Counted from the first letter of the stretch, positions 47,671 through 58,401 are shown. The stretch: DNA of 64,000 nucleotides from Streptomyces luomodiensis (GCF_031679605.1 NZ_CP117522.1:8370001-8434000); one strand, 5' to 3'. The notes: generated from the letters alone by a model not told the origin. Program-made: numbers and translations.

Positions 47671-47712
47671 GGCGTTCCTCTCCGGCCCTCCCACGGGGGA
47701 GGGCCTAGCGCG

Positions 47713-47727
47713 TACCTAACTCAGGTA
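47713..47727. promoter_or_regulatory. MarR operator 1
   Basis: TACCTAACTCAGGTA is an inverted repeat around a central C with one mismatched pair. It shares TACCTAA with the perfect site 69 bp away and lies 43 bp before the monooxygenase start. Confidence 0.7.
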
Positions 47728-47781
47728 TCCTTTTTGGTGGCATGAAAGGGCCCCGAAGGTGGGGCTGTTGAGACAACCATA

Positions 47782-47796
47782 TACCTAAGTTAGGTA
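47782..47796. promoter_or_regulatory. MarR operator 2
   Basis: TACCTAA-G-TTAGGTA is a perfect 7-bp inverted repeat ending 15 bp before the MarR start codon, fitting autorepression. Confidence 0.75.
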
Positions 47797-47810
47797 GATA
47801 TGGAGGCGGG

Positions 47811-48326
47811 ATGGCCGCGGAGGGACCGGAGGTCGGGCCGGGCGCCGGTGATGAGCACGGCGTATCGGCCATGCTGCCCCGTCTGATGCAGCTCAGCGGG
47901 GCCGTGAACCGGGGCCGTGTGGTCGAGCGTGCCATGGAGGCCGCCGGTGTGTCCGTGGACCGGCCCGCGATGTCGGTGCTCGTCTCCTTGCACGTGGCGG
48001 GCGGTCCACTGCGCGTGGGGGAGATCGCCGAGCGGATGCAGGTCGTCGGACCCCATGTCACCCGCCAGGTGAACGAGTTGCAGCGGCGAGGGCTGGTCCA
48101 CCGGATCACCGATCCGGACGATCAGCGCGCTCGGCTCGTCGAGCCGACCGCCGAAGGGGCGGCGGCCACGGACCGCTACCTGCGGACCGTCCTCGGATGG
48201 CTCGGCGGTGTGCTCGCCGACTGGAGCCCGCGCGACCGCGAGGTCTTCGGCCGGCTGCTCGCGCGCTTCGTCGACGACCTCACCGCCCACCTCGCCGCCT
48301 TCGACGACGACGGCCGGTCCGCATGA
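47811..48326 (+). CDS. MarR-family transcriptional regulator
   Basis: This 171-residue repressor has the MarR winged helix: LRVGEIAERMQVVGPHVTRQVNELQRRGLVHR (core MQVVGPHVTRQVNELQ) and the wing ITDPDDQRARLVEPTAEG. A GGAGGCGGG site precedes the ATG. It is divergent from the FAD monooxygenase; the two TACCTAA palindromes mark a shared control region. Confidence 0.93.
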   Translation: MAAEGPEVGPGAGDEHGVSAMLPRLMQLSGAVNRGRVVERAMEAAGVSVDRPAMSVLVSLHVAGGPLRVGEIAERMQVVGPHVTRQVNELQRRGLVHRITDPDDQRARLVEPTAEGAAATDRYLRTVLGWLGGVLADWSPRDREVFGRLLARFVDDLTAHLAAFDDDGRSA

Positions 48327-48427
48327 GCGCCGCGGGCCGCACGGCCCGCTGAGGCCGGGACGCCGACCCGTACCGCACGGCCCCTATGCGGCGTGTCAAA
48401 CGCTCGTGTGCCGGGTGAGGGGCAGCC

Positions 48428-48455
48428 GATAGGAAGCGCCTATACGGGGCATCGA
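48428..48455 (+). promoter_or_regulatory. LysR-type regulatory motif, copy 1 (dicarboxylate symporter promoter)
   Basis: GATAGG, then 3 bp, CGCCTAT, 5 bp, and GCATCGA. The same order and spacing occur before the tartrate dehydrogenase gene at 52783 (20 of 28 positions identical). Within it TAGG-N5-CCTA is a T-N11-A LysR core. It lies 99-126 bp before the symporter start. Confidence 0.7.
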
Positions 48456-48553
48456 TTTTTGGTCGTGGACCCCCGGCGTGTGACCCGGTTCACTGTGGCG
48501 GAAGTCAGTGCGATGCCGGTCGGGCTCGGTGTCGTGCGAGCAGGGAGGTTGCA

Positions 48554-50065
48554 ATGACGCAGACCCCGGACGGCGCCGCACACGGTGGACAGCGGGCCTC
48601 GGGTACCCGGGTCTCGGGTAGCCGGGTCACGGCGGGCACGTCGAAACCGTGGTTCCGGCAGCTGTACATACAGGTGCTCATCGCGATCGTCATCGGCATC
48701 GTGCTGGGCTGGCGATGGCCGGATCTGGCCACGTCGATGGAGCCGATCGGCGCGACATTCATCACCGCGATGAAGATGCTGATCGGGCCGATCGTCTTCC
48801 TGACCATCATCAGTGGCATCGCCGGGGTGGCGGATCTGAAGAAGGTCGGCCTGACCGGCATCAAGGCGCTGACCTACTTCCAGGTCGGCACGATCGTCGC
48901 CCTGATGACGGGACTGGTGGCCATCAACGTCTTCCGGCTCGGCGACGGTGTGCACGCCGATCCGTCCACGCTCGACACCTCGGGCGACGCCGGCCAGTAC
49001 ATCCAGCAGGGCGAGCACCAGCACTGGTGGGAGTTCCTCACCAACCTGGTGCCGGACAGTTTCTTCGGGGCGTTCGTCGAGGGCGACATCCTCCAGGTCA
49101 TCTTCCTGGCCGTGATCTTCGGCATCGCGCTCAAGTCGGTGGGCGCGGTCGGCGAACCGCTCATCGTGGGTGTCCACCGCCTCACCGAGGTCGTCTTCAA
49201 GGTGCTGTCCTTCGTCATGAAGGCCGCGCCGCTCGGCGCCTTCGGCGCAATGTCGTACGCCATCGGGAAGTTCGGGCTGTCCACGCTGACCAGTCTCGGC
49301 TCGCTGATCTTCCTCTTCTACGCCACGTCCATCGTGTTCGTCGTGGTCGTCCTGGGCGGGGTGCTCGCCGCCTATGTGAAGCTGAACATCTTCCAGCTCT
49401 TCCGCTACTTCAGGGAGGAGTTCTTCCTCGTCCTGGGCACCTCCACCGCCGAGCCGGCGCTGCCGGGGCTCATGCGCAAACTACAGTTCATGGGCGTCGA
49501 ACGGTCCACGGTGGGGCTCGTGGTGCCGACCGGCTACAGCTTCAACCTCGACGGTGCGGCGATCTACCTCTCCCTCGCCACGCTCTACATCGCCCAGGCC
49601 ACCGACACGCCCCTGTCCCTCACCCAGCAACTCGGCCTGCTCGCGGTGATGCTGCTGACGTCCAAGGGCGCCGCGGGCGTGGCGGGCGGTGGTTTCATCG
49701 CCCTCACCGCGACCCTGTCCACGGTCGGCCACGTCCCGGCCGCGGGCATCATGCTCATCTTCGGGATCGACAAGTTCATGTCGGAGTGCCGGGCGCTGGT
49801 GAACTTCTTCGGCAATGCCGTGGCCACCTTGTTCATCGCCAAGTGGGAGGGGGGTCTGGACCTGGCCAGGGCGCGTGAGGTGCTGGCGGGCAGGGCCGGG
49901 GACCCACCGGTCGCGGGTGCGGCCGAGGACACCCCGGCGGTCCCGGCCCAGGGCGTCCCGGCGGTCCCGGCCGAGGACCGGGACGCCGCGTCCGCTCCGG
50001 CCCGCCCCGAGGCGGGTACCGAGGTCAAGGGCGGTACGGCGGCGGTGGCCGAGGTGACGCGCTGA
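48554..50065 (+). CDS. C4-dicarboxylate:cation symporter (DctA type)
   Basis: This 503-residue symporter imports C4-dicarboxylates. It shows the DAACS landmarks LGTSTAEPALPGLM (re-entrant loop 1), VVPTGYSFNLDGAAIYLSLATLYIAQA, MLLTSKGAAGVAGGGFIAL (re-entrant loop 2) and NFFGNAVATLF. The N-terminus has a Gly/Ser/Thr-rich extension and the C-terminus an Ala/Pro-rich tail. Compared with the symporter at 15041, the NLDGAAIY form is closer to DctA. Its stop overlaps the glycerate kinase start (TGATG), which suggests tartrate or D-malate rather than succinate as the main substrate. Confidence 0.93.
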   Translation: MTQTPDGAAHGGQRASGTRVSGSRVTAGTSKPWFRQLYIQVLIAIVIGIVLGWRWPDLATSMEPIGATFITAMKMLIGPIVFLTIISGIAGVADLKKVGLTGIKALTYFQVGTIVALMTGLVAINVFRLGDGVHADPSTLDTSGDAGQYIQQGEHQHWWEFLTNLVPDSFFGAFVEGDILQVIFLAVIFGIALKSVGAVGEPLIVGVHRLTEVVFKVLSFVMKAAPLGAFGAMSYAIGKFGLSTLTSLGSLIFLFYATSIVFVVVVLGGVLAAYVKLNIFQLFRYFREEFFLVLGTSTAEPALPGLMRKLQFMGVERSTVGLVVPTGYSFNLDGAAIYLSLATLYIAQATDTPLSLTQQLGLLAVMLLTSKGAAGVAGGGFIALTATLSTVGHVPAAGIMLIFGIDKFMSECRALVNFFGNAVATLFIAKWEGGLDLARAREVLAGRAGDPPVAGAAEDTPAVPAQGVPAVPAEDRDAASAPARPEAGTEVKGGTAAVAEVTR

Positions 50066-51228
50066 TGGTCTCCGTCGTGATCGCCCCGGACAAGTTCAAG
50101 GGATCCCTCAGCGCCGACGACGTCGCCCTCGCCCTGGAACGCGGACTCCTGGAGCGGGCCCCGCACATCCGGGTCAGCCGCCTCCCGCTCGCGGACGGCG
50201 GCGAGGGCAGCGTGGCTGCCGCGTGCTCCGCGGGGTTCACCGCCAGGCGGGTCACCGTGACCGGGCCGACCGGGCGACCGGTCACCGCGGCCCTCGCCGT
50301 CCGCGGTGGCACCGTGCTCATCGAGGCCGCCTCGATCTGCGGACTCGGGGTGCTGCCGAACGGCCGGCCGGCGCCCCTCGAGGCCACCAGCCGTGGCATC
50401 GGCCAGGCCATCCGGTACGCGCTGGCGGACACACCGGACACCGTCGTCCTCGCTCTGGGCGGGGTGGCCACCACCGACGGGGGCGCCGGTCTGCTCCAGG
50501 CGCTCGGCGCCCCGCTGTCCCACGCGGACGGCTCGCCGATCGGTCCGGGCGGTGGCGGTCTCGCGGGGCTCCACTCGGCCGGCCTCGCCGGGGTGCGCGA
50601 CGCACTGGCCGGAGTCGATCTCGTACTGGCCACCGATGTGGACAATCCCCTGCTCGGGCCGAGGGGCGCCGCCGCCGTCTACGGTCCGCAGAAAGGAGCG
50701 AACGAACACCAGGTGCACACGTTGGACGCCGCACTCGGACACTTCGTACGACGGCTGGAGGCGGGCGGTGCGGCGGACGCGGCGGCCCTCGCCGAGCAGC
50801 CCGGGGCCGGGGCCGCCGGTGGGCTCGGCTTCGCCGGGCTGCTGCTGGGCGGACGGGTGTGCTCGGGGGCCGACTACTTCCTCACCCTCCTCGGCGCCGA
50901 CCGGCTGCTCGCCGGGAGCGACTTCGCCGTGACCGGCGAGGGCAGTCTCGACGAGCAGTCGCTGTCGGGGAAGCTACCGGTCGCGCTGGCCCGGCGGGCG
51001 CGGGCCCACGGAGTACCGGTGCACGCCGTCGCGGGCCGGTGCACCCTGCCCGCGGGCCGGACCGCCGCCCACTTCCGCTCCGTGCAGGCCCTCACCGAGC
51101 TGACCGACCGGGACTGCGCGAACGACAGCGCCCTGTCCGCGGCACTGCTCACACGGTGCGGACACACCCTCGCCGACCGCTGGCTCCCGTCCGACGACGA
51201 CACGGCGGCCCTGCCACGAACCTCGTGA
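50065..51228 (+). CDS. Glycerate kinase (GarK/GlxK family)
   Basis: This 387-residue enzyme phosphorylates D-glycerate to 2-phosphoglycerate. Family signatures are the N-terminal IAPDKFKGSLSADDVA, LPLADGGEGSV, the central GLGGVATTDGGAG-like ALGGVATTDGGAG, TDVDNPLLGPRGAAAVYGPQKGA, and the C-terminal VTGEGSLDEQSLSGK. It is translationally coupled to the symporter. Tartrate dehydrogenase, encoded two genes downstream, can form D-glycerate from meso-tartrate, which this kinase would feed into glycolysis. Confidence 0.93.
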   Translation: MVSVVIAPDKFKGSLSADDVALALERGLLERAPHIRVSRLPLADGGEGSVAAACSAGFTARRVTVTGPTGRPVTAALAVRGGTVLIEAASICGLGVLPNGRPAPLEATSRGIGQAIRYALADTPDTVVLALGGVATTDGGAGLLQALGAPLSHADGSPIGPGGGGLAGLHSAGLAGVRDALAGVDLVLATDVDNPLLGPRGAAAVYGPQKGANEHQVHTLDAALGHFVRRLEAGGAADAAALAEQPGAGAAGGLGFAGLLLGGRVCSGADYFLTLLGADRLLAGSDFAVTGEGSLDEQSLSGKLPVALARRARAHGVPVHAVAGRCTLPAGRTAAHFRSVQALTELTDRDCANDSALSAALLTRCGHTLADRWLPSDDDTAALPRTS

Positions 51229-51782
51229 CCGCGCTTGGCCCTCGTGACGGCGCGCCCGAATCACGTGACCGCGCCGCGGGCGACGCGGCCACGCCCGGAT
51301 CTCGTGACGGCGTTCGGGTGTCGCGACCGTCGCCCGGCCCTCGTGCCCGCGTCCGGATCGCATGTCCGCGCGCCCGAGTCGCGTGGCCGCGCGTTCGCGA
51401 CCACGTGGCCGCGAGCCCTGTCCTCGTTACCGTGGCGCGGGCGGCATGGCCGCGTCGGGTCGTGTGGCTGTATCCGGGCCGGTGGCCGTGCCCATGACCT
51501 CGTGGCCGGGTCCGGGTGCGTGGGCGCGCCGGGCCTTCGTGATCAGGCGCCCGTGACCATGTGGACGGGCCGCGGGCGGTGTGACCGTGTCCGGGTCGTG
51601 TGGCTGTACCCCGGGCCGGGTGGCCGCGCCAGGACTGCGTGGGCGTGAGCCCGGGTCGTGTGGCTGCATCCGGGCCGGGTGGCCGTGTCCATGGCCTCGT
51701 GGCCGCGCGGCCATGTTCGGGTCATGTGGCCGACGCGGCCACGAGGGCATGGCCGCGCGCCCTGTCCTCGTGGCCGCGTCCG
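51218..51782. repeat. 565-bp degenerate GC-rich repeat region after glycerate kinase
   Basis: The region is made of drifting copies of CTCGTGACCGCG / CTCGTGGCCGCG-like units; the first copy contains the TGA stop of the kinase gene (CTCGTGACCGCGC at 51218-51230). Inside it a larger unit starting GGGTCGTGTGGCTG and continuing with CCGGGCCGG-TGGCCG recurs at 51457, 51593 and 51653. Open frames through it have repetitive Arg/Pro/His-rich products and are not believable genes. It is the largest of five such arrays. Confidence 0.8.
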
Positions 51783-51814
51783 AACCCCGCGCTGCCGGAT
51801 ACGGGTCACTGCCG

Positions 51815-51835
51815 GATAGGTAGTCTGCGCCTATC
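51815..51835. promoter_or_regulatory. LysR autoregulatory inverted repeat
   Basis: GATAGG-N9-CCTATC is a perfect 6-bp inverted repeat 29 bp before the LysR start. It contains the GATAGG and CGCCTAT words of the two 28-bp motifs at 48428 and 52783, but with a wider gap. Confidence 0.6.
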
Positions 51836-51863
51836 GAACGAGGTCACGAACCCGGGAGGCGCC

Positions 51864-52784
51864 GTGGACGCCCGGCAGCTCGAATACTTCCTCGCCATCG
51901 TCGAGCACGGCGGCTTCAGCAAGGCCGCAGCCGCGCTTCATGTGGCGCAGCCGTCGTTGTCGCAGGCGATGGCCAATCTGGAAGCCGACCTCGGGGTGGC
52001 CCTCTTCCACCGGGTGGGGCGCGGTGTTGTGCTCAGCGAGGCCGGTGAGGAGTTGCTGGAGCCCAGTCGCCGGGTGTTGCGGGACATGGCGGCCGTGCGC
52101 GACACCGCCGCCGCGCTCTCCGGGCTGCACGGCGGCACCGTGGAAGTGGCCACCATGCCCTCGCCCGGTATCGAACCGCTGACCACCCTCATCCACCGGT
52201 TCGCCGAACTGCATCCGGCGGTCACGGTCAGCACCCACGCCGCCTTCACCCCGGACGAGGTGGTGTCCCTGGTTCGCAGTGGCGCCTGCGAGCTGGGGCT
52301 GCTCGGGTCGCCGAACCCGGTGACGGTGGCCGGGTTGGACGTCCTACAGGTCGAGGACCAGCCGTTCGTGGTCGTCGCGGCACCGGACGGGCCCGTCCGG
52401 GACGACGTCACGATCCGCCCCGAGGACCTCGCCGGGCAGAAGCTCATCGCCTCGCGGACGGGCAGCCTGATGCGCAGCATCGTGGACGACATCACCGCGG
52501 GCGGCCGTGGCACCGGGATCGTGACGGTCGTCGACCACCGCACCTCGATCCTGCCCCTGGTCCTCACCGGAGTCGGGATCGCCGTACTGCCCTCGTCCTG
52601 GACCCGGCTGGCCCGGCGGTGCGGGGCCGTGGTGGCGCCCATCGAGCCCACCGCCCATCTCCATGTGGCGATGGTCAGCCTCCCGGCACATCTCACCCCC
52701 GCCGCCCGCGCCTTCCTCGCCCTCACCACCTCCCTGGCCCGGCAGCGGACCAAGGGCCCCGCCGCCGCACGGACGCGAAAATGA
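51864..52784 (+). CDS. LysR-family regulator of the tartrate/glycerate module
   Basis: This 306-residue regulator starts with the LysR winged helix (ARQLEYFLAIVEHGGFSKAAAALHVAQPSLSQAMANLE, core HVAQPSLSQAMA) and continues with a LysR substrate domain of normal length. The GTG at 51864 follows GGGAGGC by 3-5 bp; the frame upstream runs into the repeat region. It sits between the symporter/kinase operon and tartrate dehydrogenase, and related sequence motifs lie before all three. It is probably an activator that responds to a dicarboxylic hydroxy acid. Confidence 0.93.
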   Translation: MDARQLEYFLAIVEHGGFSKAAAALHVAQPSLSQAMANLEADLGVALFHRVGRGVVLSEAGEELLEPSRRVLRDMAAVRDTAAALSGLHGGTVEVATMPSPGIEPLTTLIHRFAELHPAVTVSTHAAFTPDEVVSLVRSGACELGLLGSPNPVTVAGLDVLQVEDQPFVVVAAPDGPVRDDVTIRPEDLAGQKLIASRTGSLMRSIVDDITAGGRGTGIVTVVDHRTSILPLVLTGVGIAVLPSSWTRLARRCGAVVAPIEPTAHLHVAMVSLPAHLTPAARAFLALTTSLARQRTKGPAAARTRK

Positions 52785-52810
52785 TCGGCCACGCCTATGG
52801 GTCGCATCGA
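52783..52810 (+). promoter_or_regulatory. LysR-type regulatory motif, copy 2 (tartrate dehydrogenase promoter)
   Basis: GATCGG, 3 bp, CGCCTAT, 5 bp, GCATCGA reproduces the motif at 48428 with the same spacing. It begins inside the LysR stop codon and ends 136 bp before the dehydrogenase start. Confidence 0.7.
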
Positions 52811-52945
52811 AAGCAGGTCTTGGACGCGCCCTGACTGTGGTGTGTTGACTCGAACCGACCGAAGCCGGCGAAGCCGCCGGGCATCCCCGCCCGCGTCGCC
52901 CGGTCGAGGAATCCACCCCAGCCCTGCCACGCGCCGGAGGCATCC

Positions 52946-54037
52946 GTGACCACACCCCGCACCTTCCGCATAGCCGCCATCCCCGCCGACGGAGTGGGCA
53001 AGGAGGTCGTGGCCGCCGGCCGGGCCGTCCTGGACGCCCTGGCCGAGCACTCCCGGGGCTCCGAGGGTGCCTTCGCCTTCGCGTGGGAGGAGTTTCCCTG
53101 GGGCTGCGAGTTCTACGAGCGGACCGGCAAGATGATCGACGACGACGGCCTGGACCGCCTCAAGGACTTCGACGCCATCTACTTCGGCGCGGTCGGCTGG
53201 CCCACCGTCCCCGACCACATCAGCCTGTGGGGGCTGCGCCTGAAGATCTGCCAGAGCTTCGACCAGTGGGCCAACGTCCGTCCCGTGCACTTCCTGCCCG
53301 GCATCACCAGCCCGCTGCGCAAGGCCGACGACAGCGAGCTCGACTGGGTGGTGGTCCGTGAGAACAGCGAGGGCGAATACGCCGGTCTGGGCGGCCGGAA
53401 CCTCTCCGGCCGTGGGCCGGGTGGCGAAGTGGCCGTGCAGTCCGCCCTGTTCACGGAGGTCGGCTGCGAGCGCATCATACGGTTCGCCTTCGAGCTCGCC
53501 CGCACCCGGGCCCGCCGCAAGGTCTCCTCGGTCACCAAGAGCAACGCCCAGCAGTACGGCATGGTGCTGTGGGACGACGTGTTCCAGCGGGTGGCCGCCG
53601 ACTACCCGGACGTGGAGACCGAAAGCGTCCTGGTGGACGCGATGTCCGCGAAGTTCGTGCTGCGCGCCGAGGACCTGTCCGTCGTCGTGGCCTCCAACCT
53701 CAACGCCGACATCCTCTCCGACCTCGGCAGCGCCCTCGCCGGCAGCCTCGGCCTGGCCGCCAGCGCCAACCTCAACCCCGAGCGCCGTTTCCCCAGCATG
53801 TTCGAACCCGTCCACGGCTCCGCCCCGGACATCGCCGGGCAGGGCCTCGCCAACCCGATCGGCGCGGTCGGCAGCGCGGCCCTGATGCTGGACCACTTCG
53901 GCCTCCCGGACCAGGCGGACCGGCTGCGGAAGGCGATCGAGGCCACGACCGCCGCCGGGATCCTCACCCGCGACGTCGGCGGCACCGCCACCACCGAGGA
54001 CGTCACCAAGGCGCTCATCGACGCGCTGAACGGCTGA
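52946..54037 (+). CDS. Tartrate dehydrogenase/decarboxylase (D-malate dehydrogenase type)
   Basis: This 363-residue enzyme belongs to the beta-decarboxylating dehydrogenase family. It has the N-terminal IPADGVGKEVV, the substrate loop ISLWGLRLKICQSFDQWANVRP that marks tartrate/D-malate enzymes, VVRENSEGEYAG, TKSNAQQYGMVLWDD and the C-terminal FEPVHGSAPDIAGQG. It oxidises L-tartrate and D-malate, and converts meso-tartrate to D-glycerate and CO2, with NAD+ and Mn2+. The GTG start follows GGAGG by 5 bp. With DctA, glycerate kinase and LysR it completes a short path to 2-phosphoglycerate. Confidence 0.93.
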   Translation: MTTPRTFRIAAIPADGVGKEVVAAGRAVLDALAEHSRGSEGAFAFAWEEFPWGCEFYERTGKMIDDDGLDRLKDFDAIYFGAVGWPTVPDHISLWGLRLKICQSFDQWANVRPVHFLPGITSPLRKADDSELDWVVVRENSEGEYAGLGGRNLSGRGPGGEVAVQSALFTEVGCERIIRFAFELARTRARRKVSSVTKSNAQQYGMVLWDDVFQRVAADYPDVETESVLVDAMSAKFVLRAEDLSVVVASNLNADILSDLGSALAGSLGLAASANLNPERRFPSMFEPVHGSAPDIAGQGLANPIGAVGSAALMLDHFGLPDQADRLRKAIEATTAAGILTRDVGGTATTEDVTKALIDALNG

Positions 54038-54067
54038 AGGTAGCGGCCGGACGGCGGTGGATTCGGT

Positions 54068-54106
54068 CGGCGGCGGAGGTCGAGCGTCCAGAGACCTCCG
54101 CCGCCG
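54068..54106. terminator. Bidirectional terminator, tartrate dehydrogenase / sdhB
   Basis: CGGCGGCGGAGGTC and GACCTCCGCCGCCG form a perfect 14-bp stem with an 11-nt loop between convergent genes. Confidence 0.8.
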
Positions 54107-54160
54107 GGACACCCCATCCACGGAGCATTGTCGAGGGGTGCCGTTCGAGGGGGAGTGCGG

Positions 54161-54903
54161 TCAGCGCTTGACCTTGCGGGTCGCCCGCAGCCACTCCTTG
54201 TTCATCGCGGTGATGGAGAACAGTGGGATGCCCTTGGGGCAGGCCGTGGCGCACTCCCCGGTGAGGGTGCAGCCGCCGAAGCCCTCGGCGTCCATCTGGG
54301 ACACCATGTCCAGTACCCGGGTCTCCCGCTCGGGAGAGCCCTGCGGCAGCACATTGAGGTGGTTGACCTTGGCCGAGGTGAACAGCATCGCCGCGCCGTT
54401 GGGACAGGCCGCCACGCAGGCGCCGCAGCCGATGCACTCGGCGTGCTCGAACGCGTAGTCCGCGTCCGCCTTGGGCACCGGAGTGGCGTGTGCCTCCGGC
54501 GCGGACCCGGTCGGGGCGGTGATGTAGCCGCCGGCCTGGATCACCCGGTCGAACGCGGAGCGGTCCACCACCAGGTCCTTGATGACCGGGAAGGCGGAGG
54601 CGCGCCAGGGCTCGATGTCGATGGTGTCGCCGTCCTGGAAGGACCGCATGTGGAGCTGGCAGGTGGTGGTGCGCTCCGGACCGTGGGCGTCACCGTTGAT
54701 CACCAGGCTGCACGCACCGCAGATGCCCTCGCGGCAGTCGTGGTCGAAGGCCACCGGCTCCTCCCCCTTGACGATGAGCTCCTCGTTGAGGACGTCGAGC
54801 ATCTCCAGGAAGGACATGTCCTCGGAGACGTCGTCGAGCTGGTAGGTGGCCATGGCACCGGGGGTGTCGGCGTTCTTCTGGCGCCATACGCGCAGGGTGA
54901 GCT

Positions 54904-54907
<4 letters not shown>
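54161..54907 (-). CDS. sdhB: Succinate dehydrogenase/fumarate reductase iron-sulfur subunit
   Basis: This 248-residue subunit passes electrons from the flavin to quinone. The [2Fe-2S] site is in [18 protein letters not shown] with a further Cys in TTTCQLHM; the [4Fe-4S] and [3Fe-4S] sites are in [15 protein letters not shown] and [17 protein letters not shown]. Its ATG overlaps the sdhA stop (ATGA). The set CAB without a sdhD gene marks the single-membrane-subunit class. It may be a second Sdh beside the housekeeping SdhCDAB of Streptomyces. Confidence 0.95.
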
Positions 54908-56862
<1,955 letters not shown>

Positions 56863-56864
56863 GG

Positions 56865-57572
56865 TCAGCTCACCACTCCGGTCATGACACCGACGGGTAC
56901 GGAGATGAACCCGGCGGTGAGAACGATCGCCAGGACGTTCGCGATGGTCTTGAGCGCCCGGTCACGGGTGCGGTTGCCCGCGCCGAGGGTCTGCGCGGCG
57001 CTCCAGAAGCCGTGCCGCACATGCATGCCCATGGCCAGCATGGCCACGATGTAGATGACGTTCCCGTACCAGGTGGAGAAGGTGTCCACCACGTTCTGGT
57101 ACGGATGGCCCTCCTGGAACCCGTCGGGGTGCACGGTGCCGGTGGTGAGGTCCAGGACGTGCCACACGATGAACAGGCCCAGGATCACCCCGCCCCAGCG
57201 CATGGTCCGGGTCGCGTAGCTCATCCGTGGCTTGGAGTGGACGTACTTCTGCGGACGGGCCTTGATGTCGCGGCGGCTCAGCTGGTAGGCGGACACGCCG
57301 TGCAGGATCACCGAGGCGAGGAGGATGACACGGGCGATCCACAGACCCCACTGATGGTGCAGAACGGGCGCGCCCATGACGCGGAGCCAGTGCCCGTAGG
57401 CGTTGAACTCCTCCGGGCCGAAGAAGATCTTGGTGTTCCCGAGCATGTGGACGGCCAGGTAACCGATCATGATCAGGCCGGTCACGCCCATGACGATCTT
57501 CTTGCCGACGGTCGACTGCCAGAAAGTGGACGCCATGGACGGCCGTCGGTCCGTCCGCGTTGTCAATGCCAT
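56865..57572 (-). CDS. sdhC: Succinate dehydrogenase cytochrome b subunit (single anchor, Bacillus-like)
   Basis: This 235-residue membrane anchor has five helices and His residues for two b haems (in [35 protein letters not shown] and GMHVRHGF). The ATG at 57572 gives the usual start ([12 protein letters not shown]); the frame is open to 57602 and an inner ATG at 57536 is also possible. No good ribosome site is visible for any of them. An inverted repeat 56-78 bp upstream is a likely regulator site. Confidence 0.92.
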   Translation of the reverse strand: MALTTRTDRRPSMASTFWQSTVGKKIVMGVTGLIMIGYLAVHMLGNTKIFFGPEEFNAYGHWLRVMGAPVLHHQWGLWIARVILLASVILHGVSAYQLSRRDIKARPQKYVHSKPRMSYATRTMRWGGVILGLFIVWHVLDLTTGTVHPDGFQEGHPYQNVVDTFSTWYGNVIYIVAMLAMGMHVRHGFWSAAQTLGAGNRTRDRALKTIANVLAIVLTAGFISVPVGVMTGVVS

Positions 57573-57627
57573 GGACACGACGTTAAGACCGGACGGGTCC
57601 AAAGAGCCAAGATATGAAATCGATCAT

Positions 57628-57650
57628 CTCGATAGACGTTGGCTATCGAG
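57628..57650. promoter_or_regulatory. Inverted repeat before sdhCAB
   Basis: CTCGATAG-N7-CTATCGAG has perfect 8-bp arms and a LysR-like layout (ATAG-N7-CTAT). No LysR gene is adjacent. The GATAG/CTATC words also occur in the autoregulatory site of the LysR gene 6 kb away (51815), so cross-control is conceivable. Confidence 0.6.
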
Positions 57651-57737
57651 GCTGCCCCGAGACGGTCCGGTACCGGTCCGACGGGCGGTGCGGGAACCGC
57701 TCAGATCCAGCCACGTTCGATCCCCTTCGGGGACATA

Positions 57738-58319
57738 TCAGCGGAACCCCTCACGGGTGATGTCGACGGCCTGGCGGAGGAGGTCCACGGGGTCGCACTC
57801 CCCGCGTTCCAGGGCGGCCTGCCCGACGACACGGAGGGCGGCCAGCACGGTCGCGGCGAGCACCTGGGCGCGCAGCGGCCCGTCCGGCCCGGCGGGCAGG
57901 CGCTCCTCCACGGCCTCCGCGAAACCCCGCTCGGCGGCGGCGTAGGTGGCCACCACCTCGGGGAGGAGCGACGGATCGAGCCGCAGGGTCCGGTAGCGCT
58001 CCTCCCGCGCGGGGTCCGGGGCGTCCTCGGCGGCGTGCTGCTCGGCGGCCCGCAGCAGCGCCGTCATCAGGGACTCCTCCGCGGGGCGGGTGCGGAAGAG
58101 CTCGACCAGCCGGGCCGTGCGCGCCCGGTCCTGGTGCAGCAGCGCCTGTTCCTTGCTGGCGAAGTAGTTGGAGAAGGTGCGCCGGGAGACGGTGGCGGCA
58201 TCGGCGATGGCCTCCACCGTGAGGTTCTCGACACCGTGCTCGGTGGCCAGCCGCACGGCGGCGTCGTGCAACGCCTGGCGGGTCGCCGCTTTCTTGCGCT
58301 CACGCAGGCCGGTACTCAT
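57738..58319 (-). CDS. TetR-family transcriptional regulator
   Basis: This 193-residue protein has a TetR helix-turn-helix at about 10-57 (TRQALHDAAVRLATEHGVENLTVEAIADAATVSRRTFSNYFASK, core VSRRTFSNYFASKE). It is divergent from the Baeyer-Villiger monooxygenase gene, which it probably represses with release by the ketone substrate. The 123-bp gap holds a short palindrome at 58391. Confidence 0.92.
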   Translation of the reverse strand: MSTGLRERKKAATRQALHDAAVRLATEHGVENLTVEAIADAATVSRRTFSNYFASKEQALLHQDRARTARLVELFRTRPAEESLMTALLRAAEQHAAEDAPDPAREERYRTLRLDPSLLPEVVATYAAAERGFAEAVEERLPAGPDGPLRAQVLAATVLAALRVVGQAALERGECDPVDLLRQAVDITREGFR

Positions 58320-58390
58320 CGCGGTCGAGGATACGGGAAAGGCCGGTTCTTGCGGGTCACTTCTTGCTCAATGGGAAATCTTGCACAGTG

Positions 58391-58401
58391 AGAAAGTTTC
58401 T
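58391..58401. promoter_or_regulatory. Possible TetR operator core
   Basis: AGAAAGTTTCT is an 11-bp perfect palindrome in the AT-rich part of the divergent promoter, flanked by CACAG and CTGTG. The site is short, so the call is tentative. Confidence 0.35.

Noticed and set aside
51229..51863. Open frames on both strands inside the repeat after glycerate kinase
   Set aside because: They follow the repeat period, give monotonous Arg/Pro/His products and have no similarity to any family I know.
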